Assembly: GCF_030052815.1 (NCBI RefSeq)
Contig: NC_079493.1
Coordinates: forward strand, 59,067,191-59,131,190
DNA: 64,000 nucleotides
DNA from: Hevea brasiliensis
Lineage: Eukaryota > Streptophyta > Magnoliopsida > Malpighiales > Euphorbiaceae
Reading direction: 5' to 3'
Each line of letters starts with the position of its first letter. The first letter of the stretch is position 1. Below, one piece after another: positions 48,802-61,289 of this stretch. The notes beneath the pieces are model-generated. The model was not told where the DNA came from and did not search any database. It saw only the letters and a program-made list of their open reading frames with translations. A program made the translations under genes and the position numbers.

Positions 48802-51057
48802 TGTGACACCCCTTACCTGTCTACTATGTAGCCGAGCAAGATATGCCACACAATACCCTATTTTAATTCAATCATTTTTTTCTTATTCTTACTAATTTAT
48901 TTTTTTCATAGTTATGAATTATAATTTATGAAATATAATTTATTTAAGTCATTTATTGAAATTATAATTTATTTGAGGTTCCGAAAATTTTATAGAAAAT
49001 CCGGCAGAGTACCGGCTAAAAATGGAGAAAATAGTTCTTCGGAACCTGTGAAAAACACTTCCAATAATCATTTTCAATCATTCTCAAACTCCAATGACCA
49101 TCAGCATGGTCTCAACATTAGCAATCATTTCAAGTTCTCAATATTAATCCACAAGTTCATTCAAATTCAAAATCAACTAAAATTTCATGAAGATATTCTC
49201 AAATTATATTAATTAACAAAATTCTTCAAAATACGTACATCAACATATGATTACATAAATTTACTATTTACATGAGTTCATAATTTACAAATCACAGGCT
49301 ACTACCTAATACAAAATGCAAAAACATAATTTCAAAAGGGACCTAAAGGTCCTACCACTTATGCACTGTAGATGAGGGGTGACTTTGACGCTAGGCTGAT
49401 TTATAACCTCACCCAGTCTATGGTTATGGTAAGAATTTGGATTTGTGTTCTTCATAAAAGTTGTAGATCTATGTCTCAGCGTTCTGCTGGTAAAAGTTTA
49501 GGTGAATTTGACCTTTCTACACTGAGTTATGACCAAATGAATAAAAACTATTTATTTGGTCATTTTGCCTAGGCAGAATGCAAGTCACCCGGATTAAGGC
49601 AATTTTTAAGTCAACTTAGTTTGATTTTCTGGGCAAGGTTTCTGCACCAAAGTTGTGCCATTATGTATCTAGTTTCATGTCCGATTGGCCTTACACTAAT
49701 TAAACCTCTACAACTCCATTTATAACTGCCCAAACCTGCTAGACTCATGCTCAGTCCTGCAGGTCAGCCAAGGTAGCTCACCCGCACTCAAATGCCAAGC
49801 CTCAACTCACTTCATTTCCTCAACTCACTTCATTTCCTCATCATACACATTCAAATGGTCACTAATTGACCATTACAAGGTTAATGAAGCATCACATGAG
49901 CAAACCCTATAATTGTTCAAGTGTCCAATTTTTTTTACATATCCCACATGCACAATTCTTGCATTTCATTTACTAAATTATGTTCAATCCCTCATCCACA
50001 GCCAAAGGCTGCTCATAACCATTTTTCTACCAAGAAAAATCATCAAACCCTAGCTAACCCTAGCTGCCAATATTGTAGGGTGCACACACACACTTGTTTA
50101 TTTTATTTTCTTACTTTTCATACACAATTCATGCCCTTAAACATGAATTAAAGCAAAAGGAACTAAGATTGGACACTAACCTTGAATGGAGCTACTCCCA
50201 AGCTTGCCAAAACCTTTCTTTTTGCTCTTCAAATTACTATCCAAGGCCTGCTCTAGTGGCAGGGACAATTTTTCATGAAGTGAAGTTAGGGTTTAGAGGT
50301 GATTTGGTGGGTTGTCTCAAGCTTGCCTTAAGCTTTCATGGAGGAATGGGTTAGGGAGAGGGAAGATGAGAGTCACGGCTGGAAATGGGAAAGGGAAGAA
50401 ACATATTGGTTTCTTCAAATTTTCAGCCCATTTTATGCTTTTTAAGTGGTTTATGGACATGTGTCACAATGTGAATGGGTGGGAGTGCTTTAGTGACATC
50501 ATGTGATGTCATAATTAACATTTTCTTTCATTTTCTTTTCTTTTCTTTTCTTCTCTACTCATTTTCAATTTAATTTTTAGCAATATTTATTCATATTTTA
50601 TGTTATAATATTTATTTACTTAACTGGACAAGTCAGCCAAAAATAACCTCTGAAGGCGAAATGACCAAAATGCCCTCCGTTTGGCTTAACAGACTAAAAT
50701 TGTCTGTACCGATTGAAAAATTTTTCTAAGCATTTTCTTGGCATTCTAATGCCATAGAATCCTCAATGAATCTTCTCTGGAGTCCAAAAAATTATTTTAT
50801 AAATTTTCTCCGGGTCTAGGGCTACTAGTTGCGAGAATTGCAACTTTCCACTGGGTTACACATCTCTAGGGCAACGACTCATTTAACTTGGTTGGATTTT
50901 ATTTCTAAAATTTTTCCTAAATTTTTCTTATTAATATTTGAGTTAATTATGGTTCCTCACTTTAGTTTAAATATTTTCCTAACGTTCTAGCTATCCGGAC
51001 CTACACTGGTCACCGGAACAGTAGAATGTACGGAGTTGCTACAGGGAGGGTGTTACA
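48802..51057 (-). repeat. F 3' LTR (2256 bp, internal deletion)
   Basis: Compared with the 3215-bp 5' LTR, about 980 bp are missing at about 49429, corresponding to 56531-57513. The joint sits at a shared TATGG/TTATGG. The deletion removes the second hairpin. It keeps the conserved motif near 50988-51022, GGGCATTTTGGTCATTTCG near 50660 (minus strand), donor-like AAG/GTTAGT at 50180, and a hairpin at 49531-49561. Confidence 0.9.
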
Positions 51058-51080
51058 ACTCTTCCCCTCTAATTTATATT

Positions 51081-52253
51081 TCATCCTCGAAATTTACCTG
51101 ATGAAAATAGTTGAGGGAACTATTGCCTCATCATCTGTTCACTTTCCCAAGTTGCCTCCTCGGTGTTGTGGTGCCTCCAAAGCACTTTCACCAATGGAAT
51201 CTGCTTATTCCTCAACTCTTTCACTTTCCGAGCTAGGATCCATATGGGTTCTTCTTCATATGTCAAAATCCGGTTGTACTTCAATTTCTTTCATGGAGAT
51301 GACATGTGAAGGATCTGAGCGGTATCTTCTTAGCATTGATACGTGGAACACATTGTGAATCTTGTCCAGCTCTGGTGGTAAAGCTAGCCTATAGGCCACT
51401 GGACCCACATGTTTAATGACTTCGTATGGGCCAATGAACCTAGGGCTTAATTTACCTTTTCTTCCAAACCTCAGTACCTTCTTCCACGGTGAAACCTTGA
51501 GAAACACTGTGTCGCTAACTGTATATTCTATTTCTTTTCTCTTCAGGTCGACATAAGATTTTTGTCTGTCTGAGGCAACCTTCAGATTGGCTTTGATTAG
51601 CTTTACCTTCTCCTCAGTCTGTTTCACCAGGTCTAGCCCTACCAGTTTATCTTCGCCTAATTCAGTGCAGCACACTAAAGTTCTACATTTCCTCCCATAC
51701 AGTGCTTCATACGGGGCCATTTGGATACTAGCTTGGTAGCTATTGTTGTATGAAAATTCTGTCAGTGGGAGGTATCTATCCCAACTTCCCTCAAACTCAA
51801 TGACACAACTCCTCAGCATATCCTCAAGGACCTGCCATATATTTCATGTTATTATTATCATTTCAGTTCAATATTTGTATTAGTTCAATTGGTTTCAATT
51901 GTTTACCTGGATTACTCTTTCTGATTGCCCATCCGTCTGAGGATGGAAAGCTGTGCTGAAGTGGAGTTGTGTACCCAAGGATTCATGCAACTTCTTCCAA
52001 AATCTCGATGTAAATCGTAGGTTTCAATCAGATATGACGGAAAGTGGAATTCCATGCAGTCTAACTATCTCACTGATATAAAATTCTGCTAACTTCTCCA
52101 ATGAGTAGTCAGTCCTTACTGGCAGAAAGTGTGCTGACTTCGTCAATCTATCTACTATCACCCCTACTGCATCATGCTTCTTCTAGGTTAGAGTTAGACC
52201 ACTTACAAAATCCATGGTGACCAATCCTATTTCCATTCAGGTATGCGTATAGG
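51081..52253 (-). pseudogene. F integrase core, C-terminus and chromodomain, with intron-like insertion
   Basis: The second Asp region reads VISD then TGA (CGA to TGA) and NLRF. The Glu region GQSERVIQ is followed by a 75-bp insertion at 51832-51906, after which LEDMLRSCVIEFEGSWD continues in the same frame. The DNA-binding end (VSPWKKVLRFGRKGKLS, RFIGPYEVIKHVG) is intact. An extra base near 51263 shifts the frame before the chromodomain (EEPIWILARKVKELRN, HHNTEEATWESEQ), which ends with TGA at 51081-51083. Confidence 0.87.
51832..51906 (-). other. 75-bp GT-AG intron-like insertion in F integrase
   Basis: On the minus strand ATCCAG/GTAAACAATT opens and ATATATGGCAG/GTCCTT closes the segment. 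It contains ACTAATAC, an excellent branch-site match, is about 24 percent GC, and has an in-frame TGA. Exact removal restores IQ/VLEDML. A0, B and C have no insertion here. Confidence 0.6.
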
Positions 52254-53222
52254 CTATAGCAAACCCGATGGAACTTGATGTTCTGCCTTGACTTGCTGAC
52301 ATGTTAAGCATTTAGTCACATAGTCAGCTATGTCCTTCTTCATACCAGGCCACCAATACTGAAGTTTCAGATCATGATACATTTTTGTACTTCCTGGGTG
52401 CATAGCATAAACACTGGTGTGTGCCTCCTTTAGAATACTGGCCTTTAATTCTCCATCATCTGGTACACATAATCTTCTTTTGTAGTACAGGCACCCATAT
52501 GTTTTCACTTCATAGTCAGTTTCTTTCCCTCCTAGGATTTTTCTCATAATAGCCTTTAGCTTCTCATTTATCTTCTGCCCATCTAAAATCTGCTGTAACA
52601 GGTTTGGCCTCACTTGTAACTCAGTCAAAATAGCTCCATCTAGAGCCAAAGATAGATCGGCATTCAATGATCTCAAAGCTGTGATGGATTTTCTACTCAA
52701 AGCATTAGCAACTACATTTGCCTTCCCAGGATGATAGTCAATCACACAATCATAGTTCTTCAGGAACTCAATCCATCCCCTCTATTTGAGGTTGAGTTTC
52801 TTTTGGGTTGGCAAGTATTTCAGACTCCTGTGGTCTGTGTAAATGTAGCACTTTTCACCATACAAGTAATGCCTCCATATCTTCAGTGTGAAGATAATTG
52901 CCGCAAGTTCTAGATCATGGGTAGGGTAATTCTGTTCATGTGGCCTTAGCTACTTGGAAGCATAAGCGACCACCTTCTCCTCTTGCATTAATACACACCC
53001 TAACCCATTATGAGAGGCATCACTGTAGACCATAAAGTCCTTTCTCGACACTGGCTGTGTTAACACTAGTGCCTCTGTCAACATAGCCTTCAACTTCTCA
53101 AAACTGATCTGACACTTGTCATTCCAGTCAAATCTGACATTCTTGTGTAACAACTTGGTCATTGGAGTAGCTATTAAGGAAAATCCCTTCACAAATCTTC
53201 TGTAATACCCAGCTAGCCCCAA
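52254..53222 (-). pseudogene. F RNase H and integrase zinc-binding domain
   Basis: RNase H begins with [15 protein letters not shown] (52950-53222). It passes through a stop-bearing stretch (52746-52949) and ends in [10 protein letters not shown], where the last catalytic Asp of VADALS is Asn. The integrase N-terminus is well preserved: [45 protein letters not shown]. Confidence 0.87.
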
Positions 53223-54500
53223 GAAACTTCTGACCTCAATTGTATTTTAGGAGGCTTCCATTCCATCACTGCTTCTATTTTCTTGGGATCCACTCTAATC
53301 CTATCAGCTGACACTATGTGTCCAAGGAATGCAATCTCATTCAACCAAAAGTCACACTTGGACAACTTAGCATACAGCATCTTTTCTCTCAAGGTTTGTA
53401 GAATAATCCTCAAATGCTCATCATGTTCTTCACTGGTCTTGGAATACACCAAAATATCATCAATAAAGACCACTATGAACCAATCTAGGTATGAATGGAA
53501 GATACGGTTCATAAGGCCCATGAATGCTGCTGGTGCATTTGTTAGGCCAAAGGGCATCACCAGAAACTCATAATGCCCATACTGGGTCCAGAATGCAGTC
53601 TTTGGCACATCTGCATCCTTCACCCTCAACTGATAATACCATGATCTGAGATCAATTTTGGAAAATACTGCTGCTCCCTTCAACTGATCAAATAGATAGT
53701 CAATTCTAGTCAATGGATATTTATTCTTCACTGTCACTTTATTCAACTGCCAGTAATTGATACACAACCTCAAAGTTCCATCCTTCTTTTTCACAAACAG
53801 CACTGGAGCTCCCCATGGTGACACAATGTGGCGTATGAACCCCTTATCCAGTAACTCCTGTAACTGGATTTTCAGTTCCTTCAATTCTGTGGGTGCCATC
53901 CTATAAGGAGCAATAGAGATTGGTGCTATACCCCGCAGTATTTCAATAGCAAATTTGACTTTCCTTGCTAGTGGCAATCCAGGCAATTCTTCAGGGAACA
54001 CATCTGGGAAGTCTCTTATTGTGGGTATGTCACACAGATCTAACTTAGCCTGCCTAGTATCTACCACATGCGCTAGGTAGGCTTCCCAGATTTTTCTCAT
54101 CAGTTTTCTTGCAACTGTGGCTGAGATGACATTGGACAAAAAATCTATCCTTTCCCCCACAACTGTGATCTCATTTCCCTCAGGAGTTTTCAAAGAAATT
54201 CTCTTCAATTTACAATCAACCATTGCCTGATGACGTGACAACCAGTCCATTCCCAAAATCACATCAAACTCATGGAGAGGCAACTCAATCAGGTCTACCA
54301 AGAATTCATACCCCTGAATCTTTAACGAGCAACCTTTGTACACTTTGTTCACCATTACACTGTGGCCCAATGGATTAGTGATCAGGATGTCTTAGTCACT
54401 CTCCCTTACTAGTATCCCCCTTTCTATGGGTAAATGCAGATGTATGAATGAGTGGACCCTGGATCCACCAATGCATGCACAGATGTATTGTAGAGGGAGA
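53213..54500 (-). pseudogene. F protease and reverse transcriptase
   Basis: Protease reads VDPGSTHSF near 54460 (D-P-G instead of D-S/T-G). It is followed by a 385-codon open stretch with [37 protein letters not shown] and all RT blocks: [48 protein letters not shown] and an intact FIDDILVYS. It is the most complete chromovirus RT in the window. The frame is lost at about 53230 by a small indel. Confidence 0.9.
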
Positions 54501-54509
54501 ACGTACCCC

Positions 54510-55785
54510 TGATAACGTCCGAGGCATCTTGCTCCTCCTAAGCTCTTATGGCATAGGCTCTGGTAGGTGGTTTGCCCTCAGGCCTCCCTGCTGGCTCAGA
54601 TGCAGGCCTCTGTGATGGTCCCACCGCCTCAGATTTACCAGATTTCCTGCCCCTTTGTGGTGCAGGAGCAGGTCTGTCTGCTTGTGTTGGAGCAGCTGTA
54701 GTAGTTCTACGTGGACAGTTCCTCAACTAATGCTCTGTCGACCCACACCTTAAGCAGGCACCATTCACTCTCCAATACTCCCCCTTATGCCACTTTAGGC
54801 AATGCAGACATACAGAAGATGCTGGGGCTAGTCTCCTAAACCTCGTCCCCAAAGAGCTGCCCACTAATGGTGTGGACTGACCTCTCTTAGGTGTGAACTG
54901 TGGCCTGGGCCCCTAAGACTGACCCTGACCTTGTGGTTGACCTGAACTCTATGTGGGTGGACCTTTGAACCACTTCCCAGGTGCAGGAGATGAACTAGAC
55001 TAACCCGGGCCCCTCTTCTACTGTCTTTCTCTTCTAGTCTGCTCACTTATTCTAACCTTTTCAACTTTTATTGTAGCTTCCACTAACTTTGTGAAGTCTG
55101 TGATTCCAAAGGTAGTGATCATGATTTTTATATTGTCATTAAATCCCTCTTCAAATCTCTTACACCTTTCGGCTTCATTAGGGACTATCTCCCTTCCGTA
55201 GCGGCTCACTCTGAAAAATTCCTTTTCATACTTGGCCACTGTCAGCTGTCTCTACCTCAGGTTAATGAACTCTTTTCTTCTCTCTTCTAGGTATACACTA
55301 CCCACATATTCCTTCTTGAATTTTGAGAGGAAGAAGTCCCAAGTTATTACTTCTGGTTGCACTTCACTAGACACTGTATCCTACCATTGGTAGGCATCAT
55401 CTTGCAACAGAGATACAGCAGCTTCTAGATTTTGCTCTAGAGTGCAGTGGAGTTGTTTTAAAATCCTTCCTATTATGTTCAACCAGTTCTTGGCTACAAC
55501 AGAATCATCTTCTCTCTTGCCAAAGAAGTCCACTGCTCCAAATTTTCTCAGTCTTTCCAGGTGTGATTTCTTCTATGGAGGTGGAGGTGGTGGTGGTGGT
55601 GGCATTACCCTAGCCATTTGTTTGAAGAATTCGGCCATTTGCTAGAACATGGCCTGTGGAGGCTAAGTAGGCTCTGCTGGAGCTGGCGGAGCAGATTCTC
55701 CCCTACCCCTAATCTCAGCTACTGCAGGTGAAGCATGACTCTCCACTTTCTCCTCAACTGCCCTTTGAGATGTGGGGTCTATATC
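54510..55785 (-). pseudogene. F gag
   Basis: The first part has AEFFKQMARVM followed by a run of nine or so prolines (encoded by the GGT-rich stretch at 55578-55601). The capsid-type domain follows: LERLRKFGAVDFFG, AVSLLQDDAYQW, FFLSKFKKEYVGSVYLEE and VAKYEKEFFRVSRYGREIV. Near the end are zinc knuckles (CLHCLKWHKGEYW with a Cys to Trp change, and CLRCGSTEH/LRNC split by a stop). Most stops are TAG or TGA replacing Gln, Trp or Arg codons. An acceptor-like TTTTGATTAG precedes the frame at 55786. Confidence 0.82.
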
Positions 55786-55892
55786 CTAATCAAAATAACA
55801 AAGACAAACAGATCTGCATTAGTGTCACCTCGACTCTTACAAATGCAATGCATGGTATGGACTCTATCTAGGTCCAAAAACGCTTATACCGT

Positions 55893-55904
55893 GCTCTAAT
55901 ACCA
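55893..55904 (-). promoter_or_regulatory. F primer-binding site
   Basis: The minus strand reads TGGTATTAGAGC five bases after the 5' LTR, an initiator tRNA-Met site with one C to T change. Confidence 0.85.
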
Positions 55905-55909
55905 CTAAA

Positions 55910-58900
55910 TGTGACACTCCTTACCTGTCTACAGTGTAGCCGAGCAAGATATGCCACACAACACCCTATTTTAATTCAATCATTTTTTTTATTGTTACTA
56001 ATTTTTTTTTTTCATAGTTATGAAGTACAATTTATGAAATATAATTCATTTAAGTCATTTATTGAAATTATAATTTATTTGAGGTTACTAAAATTTTATA
56101 GAAAATTCGACATAGTACCAGCTAAAAATGGAGAAAACAGTTCTTCGGAACCTGTGAAAAACACTTCCAATAATCATTTCCAATCATTCTCAAACTCCAA
56201 TAACCATCAACATGGTCTCAACCTTAGCAATCATTTCAAGTTCTCAACATTAATCCACAATTTCATTCAAATTCAAAATCAACTAAAATTTCATGAAGAT
56301 ATTATCAAATTATATTAATTAAAAAAATTCTTCAAAATATGTACATCAACATATGATTACATAAATTTACTATTTACATGAGTTCATAATTTACAAATCA
56401 CAAACTACTGCCTAATACAAAATGCAAAAAAATAATTTCAAAAGGGACCTAAAGGTCCGACCACTGATGCACTGTAGATGAGAGGTGACTCTGACGCTAG
56501 GCAGATCTGAGATCTCACCCAGTCTGTGGTCTGCTGGACTCTCTGTCTATCTCTCTAGAACCTATGCGTGGCAAAAAGCAATGCGCTAAGCAATAATGCT
56601 TAGTGGTGCTAAAAATAAAATAAAAAGAACTAATAAAAAAAATTAATATGCAGGGAGTGTATTGATGTCTCATGCAGATAAATTTTTGATAATTATTGGT
56701 AATCTTATTTATTTGGTACTTGTTATATTCATTATTTCATTAAATTTTATCAACTTTCATTTTTGGTTGCCCAACTAACCTATACTGGATGACTAAACTG
56801 GATAAACGGGTAAACTGGCACTGGGTATCAATTACCTCTAGCCGTCACACCATCGGTCACATGTGTGTCTCTCGGTGTGCAACAGAACAGCTAATAAGCT
56901 GTAATAACATTAGGCACAAGGCCACATCTCAACACAATGTCAGAATGGCTAAAAGCCATGAAATCACAGAATGGCATAATGCCATGTGCAGTACTGCTAA
57001 CTGAACCCTATTGGCGTGCCAACCTTTCCAAACCAATCACATTAGGCCTACTAGGGCATATTACAAAGTCATTTCTTGAATATTTGTACTTTATGTGTAA
57101 GGTTACTATTCATTTCATTAGTCAACTAAAATATTGAATTTTTCATAGATAATAGGTGTATTGGTTCAAATATCATCATGCCACATTTTGCATTCTTAAG
57201 TTGTTGGCATTAGTTGCTAATTCCATTTCAAAGCTTAGTGTTAGTTATTCACAATTTTCAGATTTTAAGCCTTGTGTTTACTGTTCCATTGGTCATTTGT
57301 ACAGTAGGAATTTGGCAAAATTGTCTTCATAAAAGTTGTTCCTTATTATGTCTAGTTACATTTTCTTTTTTTAATCACTCCATTTGGAGTTTTGTAGCTC
57401 AAGTTATGGCCTAAACACCATAACTGGCCGGATTAGATAGAATCCAAAATTCTGGGCAAAACTGGTTTTGCTAGATTTGGTAACCTAAGTTTGGTTGGCA
57501 ATTTGAATATGTTATGGTAAGAATTTGGATTTTTGTTCTTCATGAAAGTTGTAGATCTATGTCTCAATTCTGCTGGTAAAATTTCAAGTCAATTTGACCT
57601 TTCTACGCTAAGTTATGACCAAATAATTAAACACTGTTTATTTGGTCATTTTGCCCAGGCAGAATGCAAGTCACCCGGATTAGGGCAATTTTTAGGTCAA
57701 CATGGTTTTGTTTTCTGGGTAGGGTTTCTTCACCAAAGTTGTGTCATTATGTGTCTAATTTCATGTCTAATTGGCCTTGCACTAATGGAACGTCTATAAC
57801 TCCATTTATAACTGCCCAAACCTGCTAGACTCATGCTCAGTCCTGCAGGTCAGCCAAGGCAGCTCACACACGCTCAAATGCCAAGCGTCAACTCACTTCA
57901 TTTCCTCATCATACACATTCAAATGGTCACTAATTGACCATTGCAAGGTTAATGAACCATCACATGAGCAAATCCTAGAATTGTTCAAGTGTCCAATTTT
58001 TTTTCATTTCCCACATGCACAACTCTTGCATTTCATTTACTCAATTATGTTCAATCCTTAATCGACTGCCAAAGGCTACTCATAACCATTTTTCTAGCAA
58101 GAAAAATCATCAAACCCTAGCTAACCCTAGCTGCCAAAATTGTAGGGCGCACACACACACTTGTTTATTTTATTTTCTTACTTTTCTTACACAATTCATG
58201 CCCCTAAACATGAATTAAAGCAAAAGGAACTAAGATTGGACACAAACCTTAAATGGAGCTACTCCCAAGCTTTCCAAAACCTTTCTTTTTCCTCTTCAAA
58301 TTGCTGTCCAAGGCTTGCTCTATTGGTAGGGATAATTTTTCATGAAGAGAAGTTAGGGTTTAGAGGTGATTTGGTGGGTTGTCTCAAGCTTGCCTTAAGC
58401 TTTCATGGAGGAATGGGCTAGGGAGAGGGAAGATGAGAGTCACGGATGGAAATGGGAAAGGGAAGAAATAGATTGGTTTCTTCAATTTTTCATCCCATTT
58501 TATGCTTTTTAAGTGGTTTATGGACATGTGTCACAATGTGATTGGGTGGGAGTGCTTTAGTGACATCATGTGATGTCATAATTGGCATTTTCTTTCATTT
58601 TCTTTTCTTTTCTTCTCTACTCATTTTCAATTTAATTTTTAGCAATATTTATTCATATTTTATGTTATAATAATTATTTACTTAACTATACAAGTCGGCC
58701 AAAAATCACCTCTGAGGGCGAAATGACCAAAATGCCCTCCGTTTGGCTTAACAGGCTAAAGTTGTCTGTATCGATTGAAAAATTTTTCTAAGCATTTTCT
58801 TAGCATTATAATGCCATATAATCCTCAATGACTCTTCTCTGGAGTCCCAAAAATTATTTTATGAATTTTCTTCCGGGTCTAGGGCTCCAAGTTGCAAGAA

Positions 58901-59124
58901 CCGCAACTTCCCACTGGAGTACCTATGGCTAGGGCACCAGCTCATTTGACTTGGTTGTATTTTATTTCTAAAATTTTTTCTAAATTTTTCTTATTAATAT
59001 TTGAGTTAATTATGGTTCCTCACTTTAGTTTAAATATTTTTACAGACATTCTAGCTGTCCGAACCCACACTGGTCACTGAAACAGTAGAATGTACGGAGT
59101 TGCTACAGGGAGGAGGGTGTTGTA
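55910..59124 (-). repeat. F 5' LTR (3215 bp)
   Basis: Plus-strand ends are TGTGACACT and GTTGTA. It holds hairpins at 56586-56603 and 57617-57647, a donor-like AAG/GTTTGT (mutated) at 58247 on the minus strand, GGGCATTTTGGTCATTTCG near 58723 and the conserved motif at 59051-59087. No gene is seen. Confidence 0.92.
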
Positions 59125-59129
59125 AAATT

Positions 59130-60947
59130 ATTCCCTTAACCAAGTCATTTAGTCGCCCAATGTTGGTGACCTAAAACTACCAGAACCAGTTTGGTGCCCA
59201 TAAATCTGGGTTAAGTCCAATCCAGCAGCCATGATTCAAATAGCTATAACTTGAGCTACAAAACTCCAAATGGAGTGATTCAAAAAGGAGAATAAAGTTA
59301 AGCCATTAAGGGACAGTTTCTATGAAGAAAACTTAGCCCAATTCTAACAGCAAAATGACCAATGGAACAATACAACATAAGACACCAAAACTAAAAATTT
59401 GCTATTTTGCCTAAAAGACCTAAGTTTTGAGAAAACAACCAAAACCAACAAAATTGGTGACCAAAATGTGGTATATGAGTATAGTTGGAGTTCCCATACC
59501 TTTTAAGTATAAGAAAGTTAATATTTTGACTTGAATAGTATCATGAATAGTAACCACAACATGAAAATTTGCAAGAATGTAAGTTTAAGCATGTTGGAAT
59601 TAATTATTGGAATTGTTATGAAGTAAAGATACTGAGACATTATAAATTTTGTGTTTCAGCTGAAAAAGACTCGGAAAGTCTGAGAGACTGAGTCAAGGCC
59701 TAGAGGCGACTCACGTCAGGTCTGTGCACAATAATTCTTGTTTAAATATTTAATTCTTGAAAATTTGACTTCTGTGTTAATTATGAATTGTGTTGCCATT
59801 TTATGATTGCAAATATGACTTTGGAAATTGATCAGATTTCTCACAAATTATTTGATTAAATTGTTTTGAATTGATTTTGTGTTCACACTTAGCATGACAG
59901 TACCACATTATTCCTCCTCCATTTATGGGGTTGAGATCGATTATTTTCCTCCCTCTCTGGTTTACCAGTTGAGGTTGTAGATCGGATGAGTACTCATTAG
60001 CTAGCTAGCCACCTCCCTCATTAATTTCGATTAGTGGGGTTGTAGATCACTTCATCGTGGTGTACAACGCGGCATTGATCAAAAATTTTGTGTTATGGCT
60101 TAAGTTGTGTATGAATTGGCAACACTATGTTTATTAAATTGTTTGGCCAAAATTGTGCTATAATGAGTTTTCATAATTTGTGAAATATAATTGTGCAATA
60201 TTTAAATTGTGTTTTGTCAATGAATATTTTATCTATTGTATTTCAAATTTTTATTGTGCACCACTGAGTATTTTTATACTCAGCGATAGCTTTTTTTGCT
60301 GTCACAGATAGGAGTAGGGAAAAAGCAGTAGAGTGAGCTGCTGAACCGGAAAAGCTTCCGTTGATCTTTTGTACGGGTATTTATTTATACCCTTGTAGTT
60401 GATTGATATAAATATTGTAATGTTTTATGTATCAATGTAAAGTTGAGCAGTTGTATAATAAATTGTAATAGTATTATTTTTGGATTTTCTTTTTGTAAAT
60501 TAAGATTTGTATTTGTGAATTTCGTACTATATGCACTGTGAATGAAGTTATGCAATATTTTAAGTTGATAAATTTTTGGTTGAATTGTGGAATGAATTGA
60601 ATTGTATTGACTTGAGATTATTTGGAGGTTGGAAGTTATGAAAAAATTATTGGAAGTGTTTTTCTCAGGTATTTGAAGAACTGTTTTCTCAAAATACAGA
60701 CGGTACTCTGTCAAATTTTTTATAAAATTTACGGAAAAATAAAAATGGAAAAAAATTTTTACTAGTTTTTAAGCTTTGAATAAATAATTTTAATTCCTGC
60801 CAAAATGCTTACCACTTTCAAAATGTAAGAAAATGGTTTTAAAATCCCTTGTAGTGTACTTAATAAATTATCGGTAGGTGAAGTTCGATAGTTCATTAGG
60901 TATTCTACGAGATCATGTTATGCCTTACAGAGGGGTAAGGTGTGACA
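59130..60947 (+). repeat. E 3' LTR, second part
   Basis: It resumes after the F insertion (second AAATT copy at 59125-59129) and runs to GGGGTAAGGTGTGACA. It aligns to 42398-44216 of the 5' LTR. It contains the hairpin CTGAGTA...TACTCAG at 60264-60283. Short frames on the minus strand are not genes. Confidence 0.92.
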
Positions 60948-60952
60948 GTTTC

Positions 60953-61112
60953 ATCCCCATAAGGCACTAGAGAAGGTTCATCTCTTTCACCCCTTTCTTC
61001 TGCAAGTTCTTCTTCAGAATCACTTGAAATATTGGCAGTTACGAGAATTTCAAAATTAACATGAGTAATTTCTGAGTCAATTGAGTTATTAGGCGTGAAT
61101 TGATGAATGGTC
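60953..61112 (-). pseudogene. T pol, N-terminal exon sequence before RT
   Basis: After the intron the frame reads IHQFTPNNSIDSEITHV and an acidic run (SSDSEEELAEERGERDE). It reaches the E insertion site and continues in frame at 22776 toward RT. The frame is open throughout. Confidence 0.8.
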
Positions 61113-61289
61113 CTGAAGAAACGAAAGTGGAGTATATTATGAGAATAGATTTTTAAGGAAAAAAAGAATTGGATGCAAAATGCGCTATGAATCTATTAAT
61201 TCATTTATCATAAAAAGAGGTCCATTTATAACATTACACTTGTCATCATGGACAACATGATCAAGCGTGAATAACAAAATGTACTTTAC
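61113..61289 (-). other. T (Tat/Ogre-type) intron between protease and RT
   Basis: On the minus strand CTCGA/GTAAAGTACATTTTG opens it and a T-rich tract ending CGTTTCTTCAG/GACC closes it, 177 bp in all. Unspliced, the gag-protease frame hits a TAA exactly at the donor. Spliced, the codons join as Leu-Glu-Thr and the frame stays open. Ogre elements are known to have a spliced intron at this place. Confidence 0.8.

Larger units (their letters stand above)
48802..59124 (-). mobile_element. Element F: full-length Ty3/Gypsy chromovirus of the A family
   Basis: Both LTRs, primer site, gag, protease, RT, RNase H, integrase and chromodomain are present. The flanking duplication is AAATT (48797-48801 and 59125-59129), and the empty target is visible in the E 5' LTR at about 42398. 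LTR ends are TGTAAC/TGTCACA in element orientation; the 5' end has mutated to TACAAC (plus strand ends GTTGTA). The LTRs match A1 and A2. Confidence 0.93.
22777..60947 (+). mobile_element. Element E: Ty3/Gypsy chromovirus, interrupted by D and F
   Basis: The element is flanked by the five-base duplication GTTTC (22772-22776 and 60948-60952). Its left end reads TATAACACCC, where the canonical TG has become TA; its right end is GGTGTGACA. It contains 5' LTR, tRNA-Met-type primer site, gag, protease, RT, RNase H and most of a 3' LTR. Integrase, chromodomain and the first 350 bp or so of the 3' LTR are deleted. It inserted into T between protease and RT. Confidence 0.92.

Noticed and set aside
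55578..55610. GGT-rich stretch as a possible G-quadruplex or microsatellite
   Set aside because: On the coding strand it is the poly-proline segment of F gag, an ordinary feature of such proteins.
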